From Alistipes finegoldii DSM 17242 (GTDB lineage: Bacteria; Bacteroidota; Bacteroidia; Bacteroidales; Rikenellaceae): a DNA stretch of 64,000 bases. Each line of letters begins with the position of its first letter. Position 1 is the first letter of the stretch. The position numbers and the translations under genes are program-made. Shown here one piece after another: positions 50,153 through 60,800 of the stretch. The notes beneath the pieces are model-generated. The model was not told the origin of the DNA, did not search any database, and saw only the letters and a program-made list of their open reading frames with translations. The stretch is from positions 2,993,501 through 3,057,500 of the forward strand of contig NC_018011.1 in the NCBI RefSeq assembly GCF_000265365.1, read 5' to 3'.

Positions 50153-52702
50153 CTACCGGAGCCGTCCCACAAAACGCGGGTAGAACTCGACATCGACACT
50201 GGTGGTCGAAATCCGACAATTAGCTGTCAGATGCAGTCGCAGCCGGAAAAACTTGTATGATAGAGGTGTCCTGCGCAACCTCGCATCCATGCCCTGAACG
50301 TTACACCATGCGTCACGGAGAACGCTCCATGTGTTACAGTCGTTCGACCCCTCGACGATAATATGGGCGAAGCAATCCTGCGACATAATGCGTGCTACGA
50401 CGGTTTCAAGACGTTTAAACTCCGTTGTACCGAGTTTCAGAGGTCGTGTTACGGCCCAACATTCGACCGGCTCGATCATCTGCTCGTCGGTAAGTGTAGC
50501 GAGAGCATGGGCCGTCACAACCTCGTCATTGTTGAGCACTCGCCCGGCCATGTCGCGTGTCGCCCAGACGCCTGCTGCTATGGAATATACATAAGCATAA
50601 GAATAGGCACGGTTAAAGACGATCAGATCGCCGTATTTGAATTGAAAATAGATACGGGCTTCTGTAAGATACTCGGCCAGTTCGCCGGGGTATTGCTCCA
50701 GTTCGCGGGAGATCACCTCGGAAGAACGTCCCCGCAGGGCATGAACGCCCCGTGAGGTGATATAATATACTGTTTCAAGGGCCGCACAAGTATTCGGGTT
50801 TACGATCTGATCGTGATTCACCGGCAGAATGTTCGAATAGAGCACCTCGCCGGTGCCGCTTTCCAGCGACCACACGCCCCGGTCGGTAAAGACATACAGC
50901 GGGAACGCACCAAACCGGGTGGCTGACAGTTCATCCACGACGGTCGCAATGGCAAATATGGTTTCTTCGTTCAGTCCAACACGATACGAGTTTGCAAAGG
51001 GCTGCGAAAACAAATTGTTCAACGCCGACACCTGTACCCGATTAGGCTCTGTATATACATCGTCCTCTTTTTCAAAGATTTCATGCTCTATCGGGGTTTC
51101 GGGCATCCAGAACGACGGATATTTAGACCGTGAGGTCGGCGATGGAATAGCATAGGCATAGTTATTCCCCTTACAGGATTCAAGGTTCACATCCAACCAC
51201 CAAAGCTGCGCCATAGAGCCGGGATCGTTGGTACAAACCGCAAATTTAATGGCTCTGTAATCGGGGTATGACACTACACGCCGGATTCTTGTAGGTTTGA
51301 AATTTCGAATTGACTGGCACACCTGCTTTCGGGTGTTATCAATATCCACTGTACAAATCATTTTCGTTACAAAATTCGCAGCATCCTCGCCGTCATTTCC
51401 CAAACAAAAACGCGAATATCCGGGGAATAGCTGCGTGCGTAAATTCGCCTTATGCAGCCTGCCGTTGTACTCATAGTAACATTTCCCCACTTGCGTATGG
51501 TGTGATTGTGTAGGCTCGTAGACAGGCATACTTTCGACATTTTTCATGTCATTATAAGACAATGATTCCGAATGTCGATTGTCTACAAAGTCCCGGATTT
51601 CTATTTCTTTGATCCTATATAACGGTTCTTGCATTAAATCAACATCTTCCGTGAACAATTTTCTAAAATCATAAGTCTGATAATAACCGCCACCGCCGCG
51701 ATCTGACAGGCTCCAGTTATCTTTCCACGTTTTTTCAAAATCGTAAATTGGGACGATACGAGTAGAGCATATTACGACACTTTGAACGATTCGGGTATCT
51801 ATTCCTGCGGGAATTTTGATTGTTACCTGCGGTTCAATGTAGAACGTATTGCTTCCCGGCGAAATTTTTGCCTTACAGCCAAAGAAAATGCCCGTTCTGT
51901 ATTTTTCCGGCACGTAGTTAGGCATCCCGTCGGCCACAACATCGCCATAATCCTCTTGCCAACCGTCGTCTCCGGCGTCAGAGGCAAATATCATCAACTC
52001 AGAGTTAGCAACGACCGTTCCGTCCATCATCCTATAAGCCACCATTAGAGCAATAGCCCCCTGCCAGTATTCTCCGTTGTACATGGGCAGGTGTAGCGTT
52101 TGATTCACACGGTCGGTTATTCTCGTATAATAATATCCACCGTCCGGGGCTATATTCGGATGCCGCGCGAGGTTGTCCCCGTCTGCAAATTCTTCTTTTA
52201 TATCATGGTTTTCCCAATACCTACGATAATAAAAATCAACTCCAAAACGAACTTTATCCGCCTTTGATTCGCTTATATCCGGTGGATCGGGCATCTCAAA
52301 GCGGACATATTCGCCCCCATACAATACAAAATAAAGCTCTTTATTATCCGTGACAATAACAAGTACATGTCCGAACGAAAAGACGGTAGAAAGGCCCGAA
52401 ACTGCGGGCATGATCGTCTGCGTCGAGGAGAAAGCTCCATCCGCATAGCGTACCTCGTGAACGGCTCCGGTAGTGTCAATAGCGATATACAGATCGTCAG
52501 CCGTCATGGGATGCTTATAGAGTAGTTCGAAACCGTGAAAATCTGTCACAGCCCCGATACGCCGAAACGCTTCGACATTGCGCCAAGCGCCCGCGTCATA
52601 ACGCAGGTTGTGTAGCGTTTCGCAGCTTCCGTCCTTAACCGTCAGATCGGTTTCCGCCCGATTGATTCCCAGCACCGGGACTGGTTGTTTCATTCGTTCC
52701 AT
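50153..52702 (-). CDS. Podovirus gp10-like tail/packaged-DNA stabilisation protein
   Basis: 849 residues. Starts MKQPVPVLGINRAETDLT (or three codons earlier) and has propeller-like blocks ending with YVFTDRGVWSLESGTGEV, NTCAALETVYYITSRGVHAL and YAYVYSIAAGVWATR, the signature of P22 gp10-like and crAss-like stabilisation proteins at the portal-tail junction. It is the most phage-specific structural gene in the window. It overlaps the HTH gene upstream by 68 nt. Confidence 0.72.
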   Translation of the reverse strand: MERMKQPVPVLGINRAETDLTVKDGSCETLHNLRYDAGAWRNVEAFRRIGAVTDFHGFELLYKHPMTADDLYIAIDTTGAVHEVRYADGAFSSTQTIMPAVSGLSTVFSFGHVLVIVTDNKELYFVLYGGEYVRFEMPDPPDISESKADKVRFGVDFYYRRYWENHDIKEEFADGDNLARHPNIAPDGGYYYTRITDRVNQTLHLPMYNGEYWQGAIALMVAYRMMDGTVVANSELMIFASDAGDDGWQEDYGDVVADGMPNYVPEKYRTGIFFGCKAKISPGSNTFYIEPQVTIKIPAGIDTRIVQSVVICSTRIVPIYDFEKTWKDNWSLSDRGGGGYYQTYDFRKLFTEDVDLMQEPLYRIKEIEIRDFVDNRHSESLSYNDMKNVESMPVYEPTQSHHTQVGKCYYEYNGRLHKANLRTQLFPGYSRFCLGNDGEDAANFVTKMICTVDIDNTRKQVCQSIRNFKPTRIRRVVSYPDYRAIKFAVCTNDPGSMAQLWWLDVNLESCKGNNYAYAIPSPTSRSKYPSFWMPETPIEHEIFEKEDDVYTEPNRVQVSALNNLFSQPFANSYRVGLNEETIFAIATVVDELSATRFGAFPLYVFTDRGVWSLESGTGEVLYSNILPVNHDQIVNPNTCAALETVYYITSRGVHALRGRSSEVISRELEQYPGELAEYLTEARIYFQFKYGDLIVFNRAYSYAYVYSIAAGVWATRDMAGRVLNNDEVVTAHALATLTDEQMIEPVECWAVTRPLKLGTTEFKRLETVVARIMSQDCFAHIIVEGSNDCNTWSVLRDAWCNVQGMDARLRRTPLSYKFFRLRLHLTANCRISTTSVDVEFYPRFVGRLR

Positions 52703-53162
52703 CTTGTAAGTAGTAGTTGTTATTGATTTCCTTATGAATACGTTGATTCAGCACCATAAATAGGCTGCCGGGCTCCGTCTGAGGCTGCTCGGCCCCAATG
52801 CTGATGTCGTGCAGGGTTTTACAGGCTGCTATCAGGTTCTTATCCGTCATTTTGTTGCGATGCACAATATTGGTCAGCCGATTGTAGAGCTCGTTGATTG
52901 CCGCATTTCGGGCCTGTATCACCCGTTCCAGATAGTCCCCGGTGAGCTCGCTTTGCACGATCACCGTTTCAACCTCTTGCCGAACCTCTTCGACCGATGC
53001 CCGTATTACCTGCTGCTGGTCGCTGCCTATGCTATCCCATAACCGCTTTACTCGCATCGCACTTATTCCGAACTCGGCAGCAACGGCGCGTAAACTCCCC
53101 GTCTGCACGTATCTCACACAGACTGCGTTCTTTTCATCGTCGTCGAGTGTTTTGCGCGACAT
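52635..53162 (-). CDS. HTH protein, candidate small terminase subunit
   Basis: 175 residues from MSRKTLDDDEKNAVC. Residues 15-40 form an HTH (GSLRAVAAEFGISAMRVKRLW), followed by long helices (QSELTGDYLERVIQARNAAIN). This layout fits small terminase subunits that bind pac/cos DNA. An open extension upstream runs over the divergent promoter and is rejected. The gene lies immediately before the tail gene and divergent from the ejection genes. Confidence 0.55.
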   Translation of the reverse strand: MSRKTLDDDEKNAVCVRYVQTGSLRAVAAEFGISAMRVKRLWDSIGSDQQQVIRASVEEVRQEVETVIVQSELTGDYLERVIQARNAAINELYNRLTNIVHRNKMTDKNLIAACKTLHDISIGAEQPQTEPGSLFMVLNQRIHKEINNNYYLQDGTNETTSPGAGNQSGGNRSDG

Positions 53163-53256
53163 AAGTAGCTGATTTATTGATATATTCCGATCAAAAATAA
53201 GGATAATTCTTATACACGCGGTCGCTAATTTTACAGAGTGATAAAATTTAGACACT
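53163..53256. other. Divergent promoter region between tail and ejection modules
   Basis: 94 AT-rich bases between the minus-strand HTH gene and the plus-strand ejection-like gene. No clear TAnnTTTG was recognised, which would be compatible with phage-specific late control. Confidence 0.35.
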
Positions 53257-53799
53257 ATGTTTCCATTAATCGCATTGGCCGCCATTTCCGTCGCTTCGTC
53301 GATTGCAGGCGGCATTTCTGCCAATAAAAAGCAACGTAAGGCCGATCAGATACTCAGCGACCGCGAGCGGAACCTCAAGGAGTGGTACAACTCCGAAATG
53401 AATATGCCTTACCTCGACCGAGCTGATTCACGGGCCATGCTGAAACGCATCCGGGACTACAACGAGGACGAACTAAAGGCCATGAACACCAACGCCGTGA
53501 AAAGCGGCGCTACGGACGAGGCAAAAGTTGCCGCCGCCAACAAGCTCAACAAAAACTATTCGCAGACCCTCGCCCAGATCGCGGGGCTTGGAGAACAGCA
53601 CAAAGATCAAGTGCGCCGCGACTATCAAGCCCGCATGGACAACCTTACAGGGACGCGCTATCAAGCGCAACTTGGCAAGGCCGCAGGCACGCAGAATATG
53701 ATTAGCGGCATCGGGAGCTCCCTCGGCCAGTTAGCCATGCTCTACGGTATGGGCAGCGGTTCCGGCGGCGGTTTAGCAAATTTTGCAGGTGGGAAATAG
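53257..53799 (+). CDS. Small phage protein with N-terminal hydrophobic helix, ejection-like
   Basis: 180 residues. A hydrophobic N-terminus (FPLIALAAISVASSIAGGI) is followed by charged helices (RERNLKEWYNSEMN, VKSGATDEAKVAAANKLNK) and a Gly-rich hydrophobic C-terminus. This composition matches internal virion/pilot proteins that cross the host envelope with phage DNA. The next gene starts 2 nt after its stop. Confidence 0.6.
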   Translation: MFPLIALAAISVASSIAGGISANKKQRKADQILSDRERNLKEWYNSEMNMPYLDRADSRAMLKRIRDYNEDELKAMNTNAVKSGATDEAKVAAANKLNKNYSQTLAQIAGLGEQHKDQVRRDYQARMDNLTGTRYQAQLGKAAGTQNMISGIGSSLGQLAMLYGMGSGSGGGLANFAGGK

Positions 53800-53800
53800 T

Positions 53801-54883
53801 ATGGAACAGGAGAAGCCAACCACACCGGTATTCTCGATTGCTGACGAGATACAGCGGCGACAAAAAGAAGCCGACGAACGCCGCGCCACATGGGAGCAGA
53901 AACGCCAGCGAGCTACCGACCTGTACCGGGACGGCCAGAACCCGATTTTGGCCTTCATCGACACGATGAAGCCCCAGCAGGACACCGACCGGATAAAACG
54001 CGCGGAAAAGGCGGCAAAGATCACGGCGTGGTCGAATTTCTTATCAGCGCTGGGTACGGGTATTGTCGGCATGGCCACCGAGGGCTACATTCCCAAGACC
54101 GGCACTGATGCTCCGATGAAGATGCTTGGAAAGATCGACGAGTGGGATAAACTCTACAACAGCCAGAACCGAGAATACCAACAGTTACGCCTGCGGGCAC
54201 TTATGGGCCAGCAACAAGGCGAGCAGCAAGCCGCCAACATGGACGCTACCGCCGCCGGGCAGGATTACACGTTGGCCCAAAAGCAATACGACACATTGAT
54301 CGGCAACCTCTGGAAAGCCCAGCAGGAAAAAGAGAAACGAGCCGATACTTTGGACGATAAAATGAAAGTCGAAAAATTACGAGGCGAAAACAACATCAAA
54401 GCAGCCCAAGTGCGGGCCGCAGCTTCGGCAGCGGCAGCCAGCGCCCGATCTGCTGCGGCAGCGGATAAATCCGCCGTTCAATTCCTCGATCGGGACGAAC
54501 AGACCGTCGTAAGGCTCAATCCGGCACAAGAAAGCCTGCTATACGAGAAAGGCCGCGAAATGGGTATAATTCCCGAAGATGGCACCCCGACAAAAGAACC
54601 GACATACACGGGTGAAAAGGTACCGCAGTTCGTCTTTGGGAAGCTCAAACCGGCACAGAAAGCCCAGATATTACGTGCCGTCTACCTCAAGCTGAACGGC
54701 GTAAAGCAGAAGCCGCAAGCCCCTGCCGATCTGGGGCTCCTGTTCCGCCCCGAGAAACGCTATATCGCGGGCCCGGTTTCGAATGATGTGCGCAAAGTGC
54801 TGGAAACTCCGCAGGCTGAACGGATGCGTGAGGCTGGTTACAGCGACCAACAAATTATCAACTACTATCTGGATTACGAATAG
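53801..54883 (+). CDS. Helical phage internal-virion-like protein
   Basis: 360 residues from MEQEKPTTPVFSIADEIQRR. Long Ala/Gln/Lys-rich helices (AAASAAAASARSAAAADKS) and hydrophobic short segments (WSNFLSALGTGIVGM). It has no enzyme motif. With the preceding gene and the giant ORF it forms a compact plus-strand module (2-nt gaps), as ejection proteins do in podoviruses. Confidence 0.6.
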   Translation: MEQEKPTTPVFSIADEIQRRQKEADERRATWEQKRQRATDLYRDGQNPILAFIDTMKPQQDTDRIKRAEKAAKITAWSNFLSALGTGIVGMATEGYIPKTGTDAPMKMLGKIDEWDKLYNSQNREYQQLRLRALMGQQQGEQQAANMDATAAGQDYTLAQKQYDTLIGNLWKAQQEKEKRADTLDDKMKVEKLRGENNIKAAQVRAAASAAAASARSAAAADKSAVQFLDRDEQTVVRLNPAQESLLYEKGREMGIIPEDGTPTKEPTYTGEKVPQFVFGKLKPAQKAQILRAVYLKLNGVKQKPQAPADLGLLFRPEKRYIAGPVSNDVRKVLETPQAERMREAGYSDQQIINYYLDYE

Positions 54884-54885
54884 CT

Positions 54886-57800
54886 ATGCCACTCCCCGAA
54901 CTCACACCTGAACAACTCGAACAGCTTAATGCGATCTCCGGTCTGGGAAAGACCCGCAAACGCAAAGATGCTCCGTCTGGAGACAACCTGCCGGACGTTG
55001 CACCGGCAGACCTTATGCAGACAGCCTTACAGCAGGACGATAACGCCGGATTTGAGCCGTTTTCACTCCCGGAGCGCACCCCGGATATGGATAACGAGGT
55101 ATACGAGGGGCTTATTAAAGAGAGTTTACAACAGCAGTTAGGGGCGATCTATGACCGAGCCCGACAGCGGGCTGATGCCAACAGGACAAAGATGCTGGCA
55201 CCCTTTGACGAGGCAATCGAAGCTGATATACCGGCATGGAAAAAGGCATTTATCGCTCAAGCCAAATCAAGCACGCTCCGTAGTCCGTCCGGACTGGGCG
55301 GAGATGATACCTACCTAATGCAAGCGACAGAGCGGGCATTGAAGCTCCTAAACCAGAAAACCGTAAAGGACAAGCAGGCCGGGGACAAATCATCCGGCAT
55401 TGCCCGTGAGGTGTTCGATTGGGGCACCCTCGGCGACCTCGCTACAATGGGGTTTGGGGAGTTAGGCGAGAATATCGCCATCACACGGGCGCTCAAGAAA
55501 GCCGCAAAAGGCGAACATCTCACACCTACGGAGCGGGACATGATAGACCTTCTCCGGTATGGGGAACTGATAAACCAATACACGGCCCAACGGGGCGGGC
55601 CAACGACCGGCGCAAAGGTCGGCAGCGGCATTGCCGCCTCATTACCTTATATGGCGGGCTTCGGGGCCACCAGCAAGATCGGCAGCAGCGGAGCCAACAC
55701 CCTCGGCAAAATGCTGCTCAAAAAGGAAGCGAAAACGCTCTTGGGGAAAGGGCTTCGCAAGCTGGGCGAATACACGGCGAGCGCGGCTGTAATGACACCC
55801 TTACAGGCGGGTACCTACTCAAACTACCATGAACGGGCGCAGGGACAGTACGAGGTTAAGGACAACGGCGAGGTTGTCGAACACCTCGAACCGCAGTACA
55901 ACCTGATGTATAAGGCCGCCGCAGATTCATTCACGGACGTATTTACAGAGCATATCGGCGGGGAGCTCGGAGCCGGAGTGAAAAAGGTGCTGGGCTGGCC
56001 CGTGGAGCAGATCGGGCGACGCTTGGGTATAAAACTCTCGCTCGACCGCTTCCTGCCGGGATATACCCGCAGCAAGTACCTTACCGATTTCCGAAACCGT
56101 ACACTTTGGAACGGCCCCGTAGACGAGTGGTTAGAGGAAGTCGCCGGGGGTGTCATGTCCCCGCTGCTGACCGGGGAGCATGAACGCTGGAAAGAAAATC
56201 TTTCCGGCGAGAACCTCTGGACAACATTTCTCACAACCTCGCTGATGGGTGCGGGGTTCTCGGCCCTCGAACTGCCGAACGTCGCATCCTACGCCCACAA
56301 GAACCATGTTTTGAAAACGCAAGAGAAAAAGGCGCTTTCAAGCATTGAGAATGAAACCTTACGGGCGCAAGTATTCGAAGCGATGCAAAAACCGACGATG
56401 GCCGAGCAGTCGCAAGCGCTCGCCGCGATTGATTGGCAGGCGGCAAACATCAACCAGATTGACGCGGCGCACGCTGCTGACTATACCCGGTTTCACATCG
56501 AGCGGCAAATCCTCGACGGCATGGAGCTCGGGGATACACAAGGCAAACAAATCCAGCAGACAGCGCAAACTGCGAACGCATGGGCCTACCGTGGTGTTGA
56601 TGGTAAAAGTCCCACCGAGGACATCATCACTGGACAACGCGCCGACGGGAAAGCCTACGTCGTTCTTTCCGGCAACCTCGATACCGAGGGCCCCGACGGA
56701 ACATTATTCGTCCTCGATACCGAAACGGGCACGCCGACACAGATCGACCGGGCGGAGTTCGAGAGCTTCGCAAGCACGCCCGTTGCGGAGTTCTCGGCAG
56801 AACAGTTACAAATCTCCGAACAGCAGGCCGCAGCGGAACACCAGAAGCGTCAACAGCGACAGGACATGGAGATCGGCACCGAAGCGGGCATAGACCCCGA
56901 CGAGGTAGTGCGCGTTGTGGCACCCGAAGCTCCGCAGTACACGAATGGCGACGAGGTTGTAACGACAGACGGTGTGCGTGGCCGCATTACCGGCAAACAT
57001 GGCAGTAGCTATGTGCTCCAACTGGACGACGGACAATTTGTTTCGGCACCGCTCCACACAATCAAAGGGCCCGCAAGCCAGATTCAAGAAACAGACCCCA
57101 CCGAGGCAGCTATACCCCTCGGCAACAATGACACGAATAGCGGACAAGCCGACATCATGCCTACGGACGTTACACCCCAAGAAGATGTAGCTGCACGGCT
57201 CGCAGAAACCATGCAGGCCGCCGTGGGCAAAGACGAGGCCCCGCGTGCTATTCAGCGTATGATCGACGGCACAACAGACGCGAACCAAGTGCAGATTTAT
57301 TCCGCTGCGTTGGAACGGCTGCAAAACAAAAGTAAGGGCATGCCGAGATCCACGCAATCGCCCGTTGCCGAGGGGCCTGCCGCTGCGGTTCCCGCCCGGA
57401 ATCCCCGGCCCGATATTCCGAAATTCAAGCGTGAAACCCCGACCCCGTATGCGAAACCCGCTGCGGAGTTGGGCGACTACCTATCCATTGAGGACGTGAT
57501 ACTGCGCGACGTAGCCAGCGGCCTTAAATTCGCATGGAAAGATAACGGTCAACGGCGCGGACTTGCCCGCGAGTTGGGGTTCTCCGGTAGCGAGAGCGAG
57601 CGTCGCTCCCGCGTCGGCATCCTATCCCCCGACGGTATGACACCCGACCAATATGCGGAGAGGCTTTATTTTCAGTATGGGGCCGGAAACAACGAGGGGA
57701 ACGGCTACCGCTGGGATATGGACGACATGACGATCAAAGATGCCGTTCTGGATGTCCTTTCGCGCATACACTCACCCCGGCAGGCTTACATGGCCGCAGC

Positions 57801-60800
57801 ACAGCTACACCAGATCGAGCCGCACCCATACGATGACATGACGGGCGAAGAATACGAGCAGATGCAGGAGCATGAGGCACGGGTGGCGCAAATGCAGGAT
57901 GAACTACTATACGACAGCGCATTTGTCGAATGGGCCGGACAGACTACACCCGAACAATGGGCCGAGATTGACAATTTATTTACCGAGGGAACGGATAATT
58001 TTGCGGAAAATGCTAACTTTGAAGCGTTGGCCGCCAAACCAGCCCCGACAACAGAACAAACACCAAAGACTACATCCAATGACAACAATTCGCAAAGAAC
58101 CGAGCAACCTGCGCCTGCGGCGGATGGCGAAAGTAGTAGCGACGTTGGCCGAGGCGAACGGAGTGACCCCCGAACAGGTGATGATGCGGATTTCGGACAA
58201 CCGGAAAGCGAACCGCGAGCAGTTCGACATGGACGCGGACTGGACGCAATATCCGGCGACCTTACCGACGAAGAACGAAAGGTAGCCGAGGACGCCGCCG
58301 CATCCACCGATGCCACCGTAGAGCAACTCCGGGCGGCACTCAAACGCAAACAGGCCCAATACACAAGAGAAAAGCAATCTATCGGGAGCGCATACAACGA
58401 GGATAACCAAACTATCCTTTTCGAACAGCCGCAAAACACGGCAGAGGGCAACTTGTTTGACGTTCCGCGCGATTTCTCCCAGCAGGTCGTTGAAACTATC
58501 CTAAAACCTTTACAGGCTGAAATAGACAACCTGCAAGAAACCATATTCAAAGTAGAAGCGTCGAAAGGAAAGATCATTGCCGATGCGATTGCGGCCCACC
58601 GTGCGCAACAACGCCTATCATTCAATGACACGCCCCAAGCAGCCCCGCAAGCCCCTGTCGGGCCAAAGTCCACCGATGCAGAGTTTACCCCGGCTGTCAG
58701 AACAGAATATAACCAATACCTTACCCATGCAATCAAGACCTTTCCGGATAAGGTTTTCAGCATCTTACATAATGATCTGATAAAAGCCGGATTCGTGCGG
58801 GATGTTCGGCGACTGGCAAAGAAAGACGCTACCGCTGCTATCAAGCTGGTTGCCGAGGTCAATGCCGCTGCCGAGAAATATGCCGGGAAACAAGTACTCA
58901 CATCCCGCCACAGCATATTTGCGGAATTAGAGAAAATGCAGGCCGCCCAAGCCAGCGCCAGCATGAAAGCTACGAGCCCATCGACGGAGCAAAGTTCGAT
59001 CTTCAAGCCAACAGAACATACACGACACTCCAAAACCGGGGCCGAACTCTACTCCGTAAAACTGGCCGACCGGGTAGAGCGGGCTATATTCGACGATCTG
59101 AAAAAAAGGGCCAAAGCACATGACGGCTATTATAGCAGTTACACCCGTAGTTTTCTATTCAACACCTCTGAGGATGCAGAAGCATTCCGAGCCGAGCAGA
59201 AGCGCCCCGACATGCAGGCAACACCGGCCCCTCTAAATGACATGCCAGCAGCCCCCGAAACATACACCGGCAACAACGCAGGACACCTCGTCCCGGCGGT
59301 AAGTGCAGAGAAAAAAAGCGATACAGAATACAATGCCGCAGAAAAGCCGACCGAGTACGGAGCCCAGAACAAGCTGGTAACGTCGGAGCGATACGAAGAA
59401 TTGAAACGGCAGATGCGGGCCAAGCTCGGCCAGCTTAACACCGGATTCGACCCCGAAATACTCGCTATCGGTACACAAATGGCTGCGTTCCATGTTGAGG
59501 CCGGGGCCCGAAGATTCGCGGATTATGCCCGGCGGATGCTCGCCGATTTGGGGGAGGCTATCCGGCCTTACCTCAAGCCGACCTATGTAGGCGCACTCCA
59601 CATGCCGGGCATGGAAGAATATACCGCGCAAATGGACACATACAGCGACGTGATGCACTTTGATCTGGACAGCCTCGACAAGCCGCAATCTGCGGCAGGA
59701 CAGGGAGCAGCACCGAGCCCGGCCATAGTCCCCGAAGCCGACACACAGCGCCGTCTGGCAGGCCGCTATGACACTACTGGAACCACGGAGAAAGACATAC
59801 ACGAAACCGGCAATCTGCGGCCCGAGAAAAAATTCCGCAAAGACCTTACGCAGTTCAGTAAAGAACTCGTAAAGGCGCTGGGCTGGGAACATAAAACAGA
59901 CAAAAAAGGTAAGACGTTATATGCCGAAACTAATATCGCACCGGCAGGCGGCGACGGCTCCATCACGCTCTTGCCGGCGGATTCCGAATACGGAATATAC
60001 ATAAATATTCCCGTTCATCCCTCTGGATATATAGCCAGTAGCGACTATACTGATGATTTGGTAATTGAAGATATATTAGGAGCCGGTAGCCCCATCCTAT
60101 ACCGTGTCTGCACGACCACAAAATCATACCTGCTCGATGCTCCAAACCGCTATGCCCCGGCAGATATTACCGTCGGTGAAATGGCCGAACTTGCTAAAAA
60201 CGAATTAAATTCATATATTCGCCGTAAGAACGCACCGGAACCCACTACTCCCGATGCCTCGGACGGCACAAAACCAAACAACCATGAAAACCCTGCGAAC
60301 AATACAGACCGAATGGGCCCGGACAGCCCTTTGGGAAATGGCCGAATACCTGCCGGGGATGCTTCTGCGTATGTACCGCGAGGAACCGAGGGAGTTGGTA
60401 ACGTGGATAGAGGAAACCGTAGACAAAGCGTTGGATTGGAAGAAAGCGGCGCTGGCGAACGGGAGCGACCCGCAGTTAGTCGAAGAACTGTTCCGGGAAC
60501 GTCTGAAACCGGACTACTGTCCGGAGGAACCCGAGCCAATCACGATCAGCGAGGAACAGATGGCCGAGATCGTCGCCGATCTGGAAAAAATAGCCGAAAC
60601 CATGTAATAGAGCGCGGGCGCGACATCGCGCCCCACGGCGAGGTCAGCAAGATCAAAGCGAACCTGTCGGCTATCCGATTGGTAAAACAGCTTGAAGCCG
60701 AGGAACGCGAAGCAACTGCCGACGAAAAGGCCGTATTGGAGCAATTCACGGGCTGGGGCGGCTTATCATCCGTATTTAAAGGGGGTAATTCCTATTTCAA

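Noticed and set aside
56345..56893. 182-residue plus-strand ORF nested in the giant gene
   Set aside because: Ser/Arg/Pro-rich shadow composition, while the giant frame here has normal composition; unlike the two nested ORFs that I keep.
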